Shown here: piece by piece, positions 18,230 to 27,583 of the stretch
Position numbering within the stretch: the first letter of the stretch is position 1
Layout: each line of letters opens with the position of its first letter
NCBI RefSeq assembly: GCF_900108945.1
Contig: NZ_FNYE01000011.1
Location: 1-64,000, forward strand
Source: Paraburkholderia diazotrophica
Lineage (GTDB): Bacteria; Pseudomonadota; Gammaproteobacteria; Burkholderiales; Burkholderiaceae
Length of the DNA stretch: 64,000 bases
Direction of reading: 5' to 3'
Notes under the pieces: generated by a model
What the model was told of the DNA's origin: nothing
The model's input: only the letters and a program-made list of their open reading frames with translations
Databases searched by the model: none
Translations under genes and position numbers: made by a program

Positions 18230-18389
18230 CGGCCGCCCACGCGATCCGGTGAGCCGCCTCTTCGCGGCGCGGATCAGAGGCATGCGCATCGAACGCGTGA
18301 TTGAACGCGGCGCGATAGATATCCTGGGCGTGAGAGGGCAGGTGATCCCGGACGGACGCCGGAAGATCCTCGTTTGTCTGATAGGGCAT
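18180..18389 (-). CDS. chaB: ChaB-family protein
   Basis: The 69-residue product has the ChaB signature: it starts MPYQTNEDLPASVRDHLPSHAQ, then has YRAAFNHAFD and HRIAWAAVKRSYDKEG. ChaB was described as a regulator of the ChaA cation antiporter, but no chaA is in this window. The start at 18389 has GGGAG about 6 nt upstream. Its 3' end overlaps the 3' end of the convergent pfkB gene by 50 nt. Confidence 0.88.
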   Translation of the reverse strand: MPYQTNEDLPASVRDHLPSHAQDIYRAAFNHAFDAHASDPRREEAAHRIAWAAVKRSYDKEGETWVRKS

Positions 18390-18724
18390 CGCATCTCCCG
18401 TTGGACAGGTCGTGAACGCATGGCACGCCTGGACACAAACCCATGATGCTCTGACGTTTCGAGTCTCTGCGAGTCTCTGCAAGACGGCGGCAAGCATCCC
18501 CGCTTTCCGCGCCGATCCCGCTTCCGATCCTGCTTCCGCCTCCATCCGAACGGGTCACTCCAGCCGCGGCCCACTTTTCAAATGCATTTGACAACAGATG
18601 GCCAGCTAATTATCTGTCGGTGCATCAGCGCGTGCAGTCTGCGTCGCAAACTTCATTCCACGCGGCTTCGCCAGCGCGTCAACGTCAGCGGTTGACTTTG
18701 CTGTTCGCGTTTTTCCGGAGTGCC

Positions 18725-21700
18725 ATGCACAAGACCTCGATCTTTCGCGTCAGACTGCCCCTGCTTCTGCTCTTGCTGGTGACGTTTGCCGTACTGTCGA
18801 GCGGGGCCGTCGGACAGACATCACCACAGACACCATCGCAGACGACCACGTCGGACAACCTCACCGTCGGGGTGGTCGAAGGAGGCTGGCCCCCGATTGT
18901 GATTCTGAACAACGGTCAGCTGTCCGGCGCCGCATTCGATTTCCTGAAGGCCGTTCTGGACCCTTCGACGCAGGTGCGGGTTCAGATCTTTCCAGACTTC
19001 GAATCACTGAACGCGGCTGTATGCGCGGGCTCTGTGGATATCGTGCTCGGCCTCCAGGGACCGGGCCGACCGAGGCCCTGCCTGGTGCTTTCGGATGCGT
19101 ATTTCGATTCCGATGTGCTGGTGGTCGGACGTGCGTCGGATACAGCGGCGGGCAGCATGCTCGCGCGCCTCGCCGGCAAACGCATCGCCACGGAAGCCGG
19201 CTCTTACATCGAGCGGGTATCGCACGAGCGCTACCCCGATTCCATCTTCGTGCACGTGACCAATGCGCACGCCGGCCTGAGCGCGGTGTTGCACAGCGAT
19301 GCCGATGTCTATATCACGCTGGCGCCCGTTGTCGAATACGCGTTGTCGCAGTCAGAGTTTGCCGGGCTGGCAGAAATCAATCGCTACCGGGAAACGGAAA
19401 GCGGCGTCCATTTCGGCTTTCCCCGCGCACGGCAAATGCTGCGCGACGCGCTCAACGAGCGGCTGAACGCGCTGCCCGCCGATGCCCGCCAGCGCATCGT
19501 GAGCCGCTGGATGAGCACGGGACCGATCCAGCAGCAGACCGCGGGGCCGTTCTTTCTGACGGGTGACGAGCGCGCCTATCTGCGCTCGCTGCCGCCGCTG
19601 CGCGTAGCCGCCGATACGGGACTGGCGCCCTACGCGTATGTCGACGACGGTGGCGAGCCGCACGGCATGGCGCTCGACTATCTCCGCTATCTGGCGGACA
19701 AGCTGGGCGTCACCTTCGTGCGCGAGCGCCTGCCCGACTTCGCCACGACAGTGGATGCGCTGCAATCCGGCAAGCTGGATCTCATCGCCGTCGCCGTGCC
19801 AGGCGATTCCGCGCTGCGTGGCATTCCCGTGTCGCGTCCGTACGCGACGTTTCCCGTCGTCGTCGTGGGCGCGCGGGATACGCCCGCGATCGGCCAGATG
19901 CGCGAACTCAACGACAAGCGCGTGGCCGTCGCCGAGGGCGGCGGTCTGCGCTCCCTCGTGATATCGGCGGCGCCGCAGGCGCGCATCATTGCGGTTCCGG
20001 ATATCGAAACCGGCATGAACGCCGTCGCTCAGCGAACGGCCGATGTCTATGTGGACGATCTGGCCGCCGCCGACTACATGCTGAATCGGATGCATGGCGG
20101 CAATCTTCGCGTCATCGGCTCCGGCGGCGCTCCGCTGCAGACTGGCATTGCGATGGCGCCGACGCTGGCCGCCCGGCTCATGCCGCTCGTCAACCGCGCA
20201 CTGGCTTCGATGCCGGACACCGAGCGGCTGGCAATCCAGAACCGCTACTTCGCCGCGAACTACGTGCTCGGTCCGTCCTGGCGAGACATCGCCGCGCGGA
20301 TTGCGCCCTTCGCGATCGCGATGCTCGTGGTCATCGCCGTGTTGTGGCGCTCGCGGCGACTGCTGCGCAAAGAGGCGCAGGTGCGCCGCGAAGCGGAACT
20401 CCGGCTGCTCGACGTGACGAGCCAGTTGCCGGCGACGGCCTTCCAGTTTCGACGCGGGAAGAACCGCGATCCGGGTTACACGTGGCTGAGTGGCAGTTCC
20501 GTCGAGCTGTTCGGCAAGACCAGCGCCGAACTGCAAGTCGGCGCGAACATGCTGTCGTCGATCCATCCCGACGACCGCGACGCGCTTTTAGCGGATCTCC
20601 GCAATGCCGGCCAGAGCTTGACGGCCGTCAGCCGTGAGGTCCGCGTGCAGCGTCACGACGCGTTCAGATGGACGCGGCTGCATGCGGTGCCGCAGACAGC
20701 GGGCAACGGCGATCTCGTCTGGAATGGCTACTGGCGCGATGCGGAGCAGGAGCACGAATACGCGGCTGCGCTTGCCGCGGCCCGTGATGCCGCCGAGCAG
20801 GCGTCGCGCGCGAAGAGCGACTTTCTCGCGACGATGAGCCACGAAATACGCACGCCGATGAGTGCCGTGCTGGGCCTGATCGAGTTGCTGGCTCACAGCA
20901 ACCTTCGCCCCGATCAGACCGACAAGGTAAAGCTGATCTCGCAGGCCGCCGAATCGTTGCTGCAGATACTGAACGACATACTCGACTACTCGAAGATCGA
21001 AACGGGCAAGATCGTTATCGAGCGCGCGTCCGTCGATATCCGCGAACTGTGTGCGAGCAGCCTCGGCCTGCTTTTCTGGCGCGCGCAGGAAAAAGGCCTG
21101 AGGCTCGGGTTGTGCATCGACGCGGCCGTGGCGCCCCTGGTTTGGAGCGACGGCGTGCGGCTGCGGCAGGTTCTTTTCAATCTGCTCAGCAACGCGATCA
21201 AGTTCACCACGGAGGGCAGCGTCACGCTCGACGTCGAACGGGCGGACGAAGCGGATGGCGTGCAAAGCATCGTGTGGCGCGTCACCGATACGGGCATCGG
21301 CGTCAGCGCGGAGCAGCAGGCGCAGTTGTTCCAACCATTCGTGCAAGCCGAGGCGTCGACGACGCGGCGCTTCGGCGGCACGGGCCTCGGGCTGTCGATC
21401 TGCCGGCGCCTCGTGGATATGCTGGGCGGCACCATCGGCATGAACGGCGAGATTGGCCGTGGCACGCGCGTGGAGTTTCGTGTGCCGCTGGAAGTCTGTC
21501 AGCGGGAGTTTCAGTGCTGTCCGCTCGGGGGCTTGACGGTTGGCCTGCGTATCCGTGACGCCTATGTGCTGCGCAGTCTGACGGAAGCCGTGCGTACGCT
21601 CGGAGGCGCCGTGGCGACGCTGGACCCGAACGGGTTGCCTGGCACTGCCGGCACGTTGCCAGCGCAGTGTCAGCTGATCATCGACGATTATCTGACGGCG

Positions 21701-22849
21701 GCAGAACGGCCTTCGGACGGACTGCTCGCGCACGATCGACACGAGCCCGTCGTTCACGAGCAGACGGGGCATGTGCCTGTCATTCCTACGACTGCCGCGC
21801 CCAAGTCCAGCGGATATCTGCGGGTGGGAGACGTCTTTTATCTGGGCGTTTATCCCGTCACGTTGCAGGGTGTTTCGGCCGTACGCAACGCCGCACTGCA
21901 CGGCGATGCGGAACCCGGCCTGGAGTCGCCCGCATCGGCGTTCGCGCCGCTTGTGCCGCTTGTGCCACGCAGCCGCGACGACGCGTTGCGCCAGCACGTT
22001 CTGATCCTGATTGCCGAAGACAACCCCATCAACCGTCATCTGATCCGGCAGCAGCTCGAACTGCTCGGCTGCACGTGCGATGCCGTTGAAGACGGCGCAC
22101 AAGCGCTGGAGGCTTTGGAGTCCACGGACTATGCGTTGTTGATCACGGACTGCCACATGCCGAAGAGGGACGGCTACACGCTCGCGACGCGCATACGCGC
22201 CCGGGAAGATGGCGCGCGCCGCATGCCGATCGTCGGATTGACGGCGAGCGTCGGGCGTGAAGAGCGCGGCGAATGTGTTGCCGCCGGGATGGACGAATGC
22301 CTTTACAAGCCGGCAAAGCTCAGTGATCTGGTCACGTGCATCGCCCGGTTTGCGCCTCAGTGCCTGCCGGGTCCCGAAGCATGGGCGAGCGAAGAAGCGG
22401 TTGCGTCGAATGCTGGTGCGACGGTAGCCGATGCAGGCTTCGTTCGCGGAGGCGTTGCCGCCGGGATGGACTCAGCTTCCGCAGCCGTCGCTACCCAGGC
22501 GAGCGAGGCAAGCGCTCTGCCGGATCTCGACTGGTCCGCCATCAACCAGAGTTTCGGCAGCAGCGGACGCGACGACGCGCTGATCGCGGTCATCGCCCAG
22601 ACGTTGATCTCGGACGCGGACGAACTGCAACTTCTGCTGGACGAGCCCGGCACCGGGCCGGCCGCGCTGCGGCAATGGATTCATCGCGTCGACGGCGGCG
22701 CGTCGGTGCTCCGGTACGAACCGCTGAAGCGCGCGCTGCAGACGTTCCGCGCCAGCGTGCTGACGGGCGATCCGCCGCAGTACGTCGCGGCAGGCGAACG
22801 GATGCTGCGCGAGTTGCGCGAGATTGCCGACCATCTCGCGCGTCAGTGA
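18725..22849 (+). CDS. BvgS/EvgS-like hybrid sensor histidine kinase
   Basis: This 1374-residue hybrid sensor has, in order: a signal helix (about 10-30); two tandem periplasmic venus-flytrap (SBP3) domains (about 45-270 and 290-510); one transmembrane helix (about 525-545); a PAS domain (about 570-680); HisKA with SHEIRTPM (His706); a HATPase (DTGIGVS, GGTGLGLSI); a degenerate receiver-like stretch (about 935-1030); a full receiver (phospho-acceptor Asp1142 in LLITDCHMPKRDG); and a C-terminal HPt (His1320). This is the BvgS/EvgS plan, in which phosphate passes His-Asp-His to an external regulator. ATG 18725 is chosen for GGAG upstream and for the signal peptide; the frame is open to 18620. 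No BvgA-type partner is adjacent; the next gene, narL, is convergent. Confidence 0.9.
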   Translation: MHKTSIFRVRLPLLLLLLVTFAVLSSGAVGQTSPQTPSQTTTSDNLTVGVVEGGWPPIVILNNGQLSGAAFDFLKAVLDPSTQVRVQIFPDFESLNAAVCAGSVDIVLGLQGPGRPRPCLVLSDAYFDSDVLVVGRASDTAAGSMLARLAGKRIATEAGSYIERVSHERYPDSIFVHVTNAHAGLSAVLHSDADVYITLAPVVEYALSQSEFAGLAEINRYRETESGVHFGFPRARQMLRDALNERLNALPADARQRIVSRWMSTGPIQQQTAGPFFLTGDERAYLRSLPPLRVAADTGLAPYAYVDDGGEPHGMALDYLRYLADKLGVTFVRERLPDFATTVDALQSGKLDLIAVAVPGDSALRGIPVSRPYATFPVVVVGARDTPAIGQMRELNDKRVAVAEGGGLRSLVISAAPQARIIAVPDIETGMNAVAQRTADVYVDDLAAADYMLNRMHGGNLRVIGSGGAPLQTGIAMAPTLAARLMPLVNRALASMPDTERLAIQNRYFAANYVLGPSWRDIAARIAPFAIAMLVVIAVLWRSRRLLRKEAQVRREAELRLLDVTSQLPATAFQFRRGKNRDPGYTWLSGSSVELFGKTSAELQVGANMLSSIHPDDRDALLADLRNAGQSLTAVSREVRVQRHDAFRWTRLHAVPQTAGNGDLVWNGYWRDAEQEHEYAAALAAARDAAEQASRAKSDFLATMSHEIRTPMSAVLGLIELLAHSNLRPDQTDKVKLISQAAESLLQILNDILDYSKIETGKIVIERASVDIRELCASSLGLLFWRAQEKGLRLGLCIDAAVAPLVWSDGVRLRQVLFNLLSNAIKFTTEGSVTLDVERADEADGVQSIVWRVTDTGIGVSAEQQAQLFQPFVQAEASTTRRFGGTGLGLSICRRLVDMLGGTIGMNGEIGRGTRVEFRVPLEVCQREFQCCPLGGLTVGLRIRDAYVLRSLTEAVRTLGGAVATLDPNGLPGTAGTLPAQCQLIIDDYLTAAERPSDGLLAHDRHEPVVHEQTGHVPVIPTTAAPKSSGYLRVGDVFYLGVYPVTLQGVSAVRNAALHGDAEPGLESPASAFAPLVPLVPRSRDDALRQHVLILIAEDNPINRHLIRQQLELLGCTCDAVEDGAQALEALESTDYALLITDCHMPKRDGYTLATRIRAREDGARRMPIVGLTASVGREERGECVAAGMDECLYKPAKLSDLVTCIARFAPQCLPGPEAWASEEAVASNAGATVADAGFVRGGVAAGMDSASAAVATQASEASALPDLDWSAINQSFGSSGRDDALIAVIAQTLISDADELQLLLDEPGTGPAALRQWIHRVDGGASVLRYEPLKRALQTFRASVLTGDPPQYVAAGERMLRELREIADHLARQ

Positions 22850-22866
22850 AACAGCACGGGGGAATC

Positions 22867-23532
22867 CTACGTTGCGCGCGCGACCGCGTAAGTGGCTGCC
22901 TGCACGCGCGAGCTGAGCTTCAGCTTGCGCAGAATGTGCTGCACGTGAATCTTGACGGTGGTTTCCGCAATATTCATCGCGCGCGCGATTTCCTTGTTGG
23001 TCCGGCCTTGCGCGACCTGCGCGAGGATTTGCTCTTCGCGCGGCGACAGATTATGGATCGGGTCCTCTTCGGATGCAGCTTTTTCGTCCTTGCCTTGCAG
23101 CGATTGAAACGCGGTGACGAGCTTGCTGGTCATCTCCGGGCTGACGGTCGATTCGCCTGCCATCGTTCGCACGATCGCCGCGGCCATCACGTCGCTGTCG
23201 ACGGTCTTGAGCAGATAGCCGCGCGCGCCGCCGCGCAGCGCGGCAGACAGATCGCTTTCGTCTTCGCTGACGGTCAGCATCAGCACACGGGCATGCGGCG
23301 CCGCTTCGAGAAGTCCCGGCAGTGCATCGACGCCGCTGACGCCCGGCAGATGATTGTCGAGCAGGATGATGTCCGGTTGCGTTTCGGCGGCGCGCCGGTA
23401 GGCTTCGCCGGCATCGCCCGCCTCGGCGACTACTTCGAAGCGCGAGTCGGCTCTCAACAGCGCGGTGACGCCGCGCCGGAACAGCGTGTGATCGTCGACC
23501 ACGAGCACGCGGATCAATGTCGGGTCTGTCAT
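22867..23532 (-). CDS. narL: Nitrate/nitrite response regulator NarL
   Basis: The 221-residue regulator has a receiver (Asp13, Asp14, phospho-acceptor Asp59 in IILLDNHLPG) and a LuxR-type HTH (NLSPREEQILAQVAQGRTNKEIAR, then AETTVKIHVQHILRKL). Position right after narX with a 4-nt ATGA overlap identifies it as NarL, the partner of NarX. It would activate the nar operon when nitrate is present. It is the last gene of the minus-strand nar run and converges on the hybrid-kinase gene with a 17-nt gap. Confidence 0.93.
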   Translation of the reverse strand: MTDPTLIRVLVVDDHTLFRRGVTALLRADSRFEVVAEAGDAGEAYRRAAETQPDIILLDNHLPGVSGVDALPGLLEAAPHARVLMLTVSEDESDLSAALRGGARGYLLKTVDSDVMAAAIVRTMAGESTVSPEMTSKLVTAFQSLQGKDEKAASEEDPIHNLSPREEQILAQVAQGRTNKEIARAMNIAETTVKIHVQHILRKLKLSSRVQAATYAVARAT

Positions 23533-25400
23533 GCTGCCAGCCTCCTGCGTTCGGGCAAGGTGAGTACGATGCGCGTGCCCGATTCGGGCATCGAGTCGAT
23601 TAATACGGCGGCGCCGATGCGCTCGGCGCGCTCGTGCATGATCCGCAAGCCGATATGGCGATCGTTTTGCACAGCGCCGCTGACGAAGCCGCATCCGTTG
23701 TCGCGGACCGTCACGCGCCATGGCGGTTCCTGCTGCACGTCGAGCCATACCTCGGTTGCGTGAGCGTGCTTGCGGATATTCGACAGCGCTTCCTGAACGA
23801 CGTGCAGCACCTGCACCTGAACGTCGGCGGGCAGCGGCACGCCGTGTCCTTCGACGGACAGATGCGTCGCGAGTCCCGTCTGGTGCTCGAATTTTTGCAA
23901 CGTCGTGCGCAGCGCGGGAATGATGTCTTCGCCGCTCGTGCGCGTGCGGAAATTCAGCAAAAGCTCCCGCACGTCGGACAGGCTCTCGTGAATGCCGGCA
24001 TCGAGTTCGCCTACCGTCCGCTCGACGCGCGGCTCGTCCGCATGCCTGATCGCGCCGCGCAAGAGGCCGATCTGGATCTTCATGAAGGCGAGGCTTTGCG
24101 CGATCGAGTCGTGCATTTCGCGCGCAAGCAGATTGCGCTCGGCAGCGACGGCCGCTTCGCGTTCCAGCGCTCCCGCGCGCAGACCTTCGAGCGCGACGGC
24201 AAGGTGACTTCCCATCGTTTCGATCAGCACGCGGTCCTCGTCCGTCAGCGTCGCGGGGACGTTGAAGAACAGATCCAGTTCGCCGACCATTCTGTCCTGC
24301 AATTTGACGGGCACGCCGATCACGGTGCTGAAACCGGCTTTCGAGCAATGCCCGAACGAACCCGGATGAGCGGGGTGGATCGGAATTACGCGCGTGCCCG
24401 CTTGCGCGTGCTGCTGGCCGCAATGGCAGCCGCCTGTCGGAATGCACTTTTCGCTTTCGGAAATCTCAGTCGGCAGGCCGTCCGATGCCACGAGCAGATA
24501 GCGCTGATTGGCTTCGTCGGTCCATCGCACGGCGGTCGCATCGGCCTTCACCGCCAGCCGCGCCAGTCTCGCAAAGCCGCTTGCGAGTTCGTCGAATGTC
24601 GCCGCGTGCGCGGCAAACGCGCTTGCCTCATAGAGCGTGCTGAGCCGGGCATTTTGCGCGGCGAGCCGTTCGGTCTTTTCCTCGACTTTCACCTCCAGAT
24701 TCTGATAAAGCTCCTGGAGCGTTTCGGCCATCCGGTTGAAGCCTTCGGACAGCGTGCCGAATTCGTCGTTCGAGTCGACTTTGACGCGCGCCGTCAGATC
24801 GCCTTCCCGCACGCGCGCGAGTCCCGTCTTGAGCCGTTCGAGCGGATTGAACACGAAGATATAGGCCGAATAAAGCAGCGTGACCGCGCTCGCAATCGTC
24901 AAGCCGATCATGAAAACCTGCAGCATGTTCAGGATCGCGGTCAGATAGGACAGTCGCCCCTCGATGGCCGACACGAGCCGATCGATATGCTTGACGAAAT
25001 CCTCGGCCTCGGCGGCTGCCTGCGCCGAATCGGGCACGGGGGAAGCGGTCCAGTGGCCGCGCACCAGGGTCCATGCGCGTTGCACGTCCGCGAACGCGTC
25101 CGTCGAGCGTGCGTCGCGCGGCACGAACAGTGGCCGCGCAGGATCGCCGTTGCGCAACAGCGCGACGCTTTGCTCGAACTGATCGGCTTGTGCCTCGATG
25201 TGCGCGGGATCGCCGCGCGCGAGCGTTTGCGCGAGCCGCCAGGTTTGCATGCGCATGCGGCCCGCTTCATTGACGGCGGCCGCGCCGCCTTCGAGCTGCC
25301 AGCTTGCCCACAGCGTGTAGCCAATCGAAACGGACGCCGCAAGCAGCAGCAAACCGCCGATGATGCCTAGCTTCGCCGCGAGAGTCTGGAATTTTTTCAT
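23529..25400 (-). CDS. narX: Nitrate/nitrite sensor kinase NarX
   Basis: The 623-residue kinase has an N-terminal transmembrane helix (about 12-32) and a nitrate-binding P-box-like motif (NEAGRMRMQTWRLA, about 44-57). A second membrane helix (about 155-185), a HAMP domain, a cysteine-containing central module (CIPTGGCHCGQQ) and a HisKA_3 domain with REMHDSIAQSL (phospho-His) follow, then a HATPase. This is the NarX layout. The frame is open back to 25568, but ATG 25400 (MKKFQTLAAKLG) gives the expected start. An FNR-like box lies about 110 nt upstream, so narXL may have its own promoter besides read-through from narI. Confidence 0.93.
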   Translation of the reverse strand: MKKFQTLAAKLGIIGGLLLLAASVSIGYTLWASWQLEGGAAAVNEAGRMRMQTWRLAQTLARGDPAHIEAQADQFEQSVALLRNGDPARPLFVPRDARSTDAFADVQRAWTLVRGHWTASPVPDSAQAAAEAEDFVKHIDRLVSAIEGRLSYLTAILNMLQVFMIGLTIASAVTLLYSAYIFVFNPLERLKTGLARVREGDLTARVKVDSNDEFGTLSEGFNRMAETLQELYQNLEVKVEEKTERLAAQNARLSTLYEASAFAAHAATFDELASGFARLARLAVKADATAVRWTDEANQRYLLVASDGLPTEISESEKCIPTGGCHCGQQHAQAGTRVIPIHPAHPGSFGHCSKAGFSTVIGVPVKLQDRMVGELDLFFNVPATLTDEDRVLIETMGSHLAVALEGLRAGALEREAAVAAERNLLAREMHDSIAQSLAFMKIQIGLLRGAIRHADEPRVERTVGELDAGIHESLSDVRELLLNFRTRTSGEDIIPALRTTLQKFEHQTGLATHLSVEGHGVPLPADVQVQVLHVVQEALSNIRKHAHATEVWLDVQQEPPWRVTVRDNGCGFVSGAVQNDRHIGLRIMHERAERIGAAVLIDSMPESGTRIVLTLPERRRLAA

Positions 25401-25502
25401 TGACGTCGGTAGGTTGCTCGGAACCGTCGGCCGGTAATTCGGCTGGCGGTCGACACCCAGAGCCTTCTTCCGACAATGTGCCGTTGCCTGGTCGAGAGAA
25501 GT

Positions 25503-25516
25503 CTGATCCAGATCAA
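25503..25516. promoter_or_regulatory. FNR/Anr-like box upstream of narX
   Basis: CTGATCCAGATCAA (minus strand TTGATCTGGATCAG) matches the FNR consensus at nine of ten positions. It lies in the 213-nt gap between sirB2 and narX, about 110 nt before the narX ATG. It may give narXL an oxygen-controlled promoter independent of narK. Confidence 0.5.
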
Positions 25517-25613
25517 GCGTTTGCCGTTGTGTCGTCAGGCTGGTTGGGCTGGTGACATCAGATGACAAAAGCAGGCTGCAAAGCAGTTGAGCGTGACCTG
25601 GGATGGACGAGCA

Positions 25614-26015
25614 CTACGCGTGCGCGAGCAGTCCGAGCGGCCGATGGGTGACGGCAACCGACGCAATCAGCAGATACAGCGCGAGCGCGCATCCGAAGCT
25701 CACGCATTGGACGAACCGCGTGCGGCCGTGTTTCAGCGCAAACGATCCAGCCACGATATAGGCAACCAGCAGAAGCAGCTTGGTGCCAAGCCATGCGTCC
25801 CGTACGGGGTTCAGATGCAGCATGAGCCACAACGTGACGCCGGCTGCCAGCAGTGACGTGTCGATCACGTAGCTGAGCCGGCGCCAGCCGGGACGCGTGG
25901 GCCAGGCTTGCCCGGTCAGCGTGGCCGCGCCGCGCGTCGCGAACAGCAGGCCGCTGCTAGCCACGAACGACACATGAGCGAGCTTCACATACGGATAGAG
26001 TTCGATCAGCGGCAT
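25614..26015 (-). CDS. SirB2-family membrane protein
   Basis: This 133-residue protein has four predicted transmembrane helices and matches the SirB2 family: YPYVKLAHVSFVASSGLLFATRG at the start and a central WLMLHLNPVRDAWLGTKLLLL. SirB2 is a poorly understood inner-membrane protein often linked to respiratory gene clusters. ATG 26015 is chosen by family length; an open frame extends upstream into ppiC, but with unlike sequence. It lies 49 nt after ppiC on the same strand and so is probably part of the nar transcript. Confidence 0.8.
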   Translation of the reverse strand: MPLIELYPYVKLAHVSFVASSGLLFATRGAATLTGQAWPTRPGWRRLSYVIDTSLLAAGVTLWLMLHLNPVRDAWLGTKLLLLVAYIVAGSFALKHGRTRFVQCVSFGCALALYLLIASVAVTHRPLGLLAHA

Positions 26016-26064
26016 GGAATGGACAAGCGGGCAAGGGCGGGTGAAAGGGCTTCGATAGAGCGGA

Positions 26065-26844
26065 TTACTGGACGAGCGGCGTTGCGGCCGCTTCGATATC
26101 GACGCCGATGATATCCGCGTGTGCGGCCTCGAGGCTGACATACTGACGTACTGCCGTCGAAAACGCCAATTGCCGCAGGGTCTGCGCGACGGCTGTACGC
26201 ACCGTCTCGAAGTCTTGCTGCGCGCCGGGCTTGCGCGCGAGGACTTCCACCACATGCAAGCCGAAGCGCGTATGCACCAGCCGTGGCAATACGCCGATCT
26301 CCGTCTGGCCGAAAAGTTGCGAGGCGAATTCGGGCGCGCATTCGTCGGCGGCGAGCCATCCCAGGTCGCCGCCCGCAGCGCCGCTCGGGCAATTCGACAA
26401 CTCGGCCGCCGCGCGGGCGAAACGGTCGACTTTGTCGGCATCGCTGCATCGCACGTCGAGCAGACACGCTTCCGCCCGCTGACGAAGCGCGTTGACGTCC
26501 ACGCCCTGCGTCACGGCGAACAGCACATGCCGCGCGTGCACGCATTCGCCCACCGCGTAGCGGGCCGGGTGAGCGGCGTAGTAGCGGCGGCACGCGTCGT
26601 CGGCGGGTTCCGGCACGTGCAGCACGCGTTCGAGCAGCGCGTCGATGGCGGCCGTCGCCGCGGGACTCGTTGCGCCGTCCGCGGATGTGGGGTCGTCCGC
26701 GTCGAGCAGTCCTTGCGCAATGGCCGCCTGCCGCAATAGCTCGGTGCACGCGCGCTGGCGCAGCGTTCCGGCGTCGAGCATTTCGTCCGGACGATGAAGC
26801 GCCACGCCATTGACCGTTGCGACGTCCGTCGGATCGTTCTGCAT
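26065..26844 (-). CDS. Parvulin-type peptidyl-prolyl isomerase of nar operons
   Basis: The 259-residue protein has a helical N-terminus and a parvulin (PpiC) domain (about 95-215). Signature parts are VHARHVLFAV, the GGDLGWLAADECAPEFASQLF strand-helix unit and VHTRFGLHVVEVL. It is close in plan to NifM-like rotamases. Such genes commonly follow narI in beta-proteobacteria and may help fold or insert nitrate reductase; that role is inferred from position. No signal peptide is seen, so it is likely cytoplasmic. AGGGAG lies upstream of the ATG, 16 nt after narI. Confidence 0.85.
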   Translation of the reverse strand: MQNDPTDVATVNGVALHRPDEMLDAGTLRQRACTELLRQAAIAQGLLDADDPTSADGATSPAATAAIDALLERVLHVPEPADDACRRYYAAHPARYAVGECVHARHVLFAVTQGVDVNALRQRAEACLLDVRCSDADKVDRFARAAAELSNCPSGAAGGDLGWLAADECAPEFASQLFGQTEIGVLPRLVHTRFGLHVVEVLARKPGAQQDFETVRTAVAQTLRQLAFSTAVRQYVSLEAAHADIIGVDIEAAATPLVQ

Positions 26845-26860
26845 GGTTGACTCCCTGAGT

Positions 26861-27583
26861 TCAGAGTTTGCGGGCCGACTGACCCTGCGAGCGCACGTTC
26901 AGCCGACGCGAACGCACGAGCTGGTAAGGCCGGAACACATAGGCCACCGATGCGAACCCGCTCCACACGTGCACGAGCCGGCTGAACGGGAACAGCAGAA
27001 AAATCGTCATGCCGAGCACGATGTGCACCTTGAACGGCCACTCGACGGTAAGCAGTCCGCTCGCGTCCGGGCGGAACGTCACGATCCGCTGGGCCCAGTC
27101 GGCGAGCACGAGCATCGTGTGCGCGTCCGCGCGGTCGGCGAACGAGAAGGGCAGCGTGATCAGGCCGAGGCACAGTTGCACCCACAGGATCACGAGAATC
27201 GCGATATCCGTGCGGCGGCTCGTGAGGCGGATGCGCGGATCGGACAGACGCCGGTGAAGGAGCAGCGTCAGCCCGACGAAGCAGATCAGTCCCGCCGTTC
27301 CGCCCGAAATGATCGCGAGCAACTGCTTGTGCTGCGCGCTGATGAACGGCTCATAGAGCGCATGCGGCGTCAGCAGGCCGACCGTGTGCCCGAACAGCAG
27401 GAACAGGATGCCGATGTGAAACAGGTTGCTGCCCCAGCGTAACTGTCCGGCCCGCAAGAGCTGGGATGAATCGCTTTTCCACGTGTACTGGTCGCGGTCG
27501 AAGCGGATGAGACAGCCCAACAGGAACACGGCGAGGCACACATACGGATAGACGCCGAAGAAGAAGTTGTGCACGGGGTTCAT
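26861..27583 (-). CDS. narI: Respiratory nitrate reductase gamma subunit (cytochrome b)
   Basis: NarI anchors NarGH to the inner membrane and passes electrons from quinol through two b haems. The four haem-ligand histidines sit exactly where they do in the Escherichia coli protein: His56 and His66 in NLFHIGILFLLFGH, and His187 and His205 in VHIVLG and RLVHVW. Five hydrophobic helices are evident. The length is 240. The start overlaps the narJ stop by 4 nt (ATGA). Confidence 0.96.
   Translation of the reverse strand: MNPVHNFFFGVYPYVCLAVFLLGCLIRFDRDQYTWKSDSSQLLRAGQLRWGSNLFHIGILFLLFGHTVGLLTPHALYEPFISAQHKQLLAIISGGTAGLICFVGLTLLLHRRLSDPRIRLTSRRTDIAILVILWVQLCLGLITLPFSFADRADAHTMLVLADWAQRIVTFRPDASGLLTVEWPFKVHIVLGMTIFLLFPFSRLVHVWSGFASVAYVFRPYQLVRSRRLNVRSQGQSARKL

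Noticed and set aside
16304..18574. Minus-strand open frame of 756 codons
   Set aside because: Antisense to the CBS-BON and pfkB genes, composition typical of a GC shadow; the real minus-strand gene here is only chaB in another frame.
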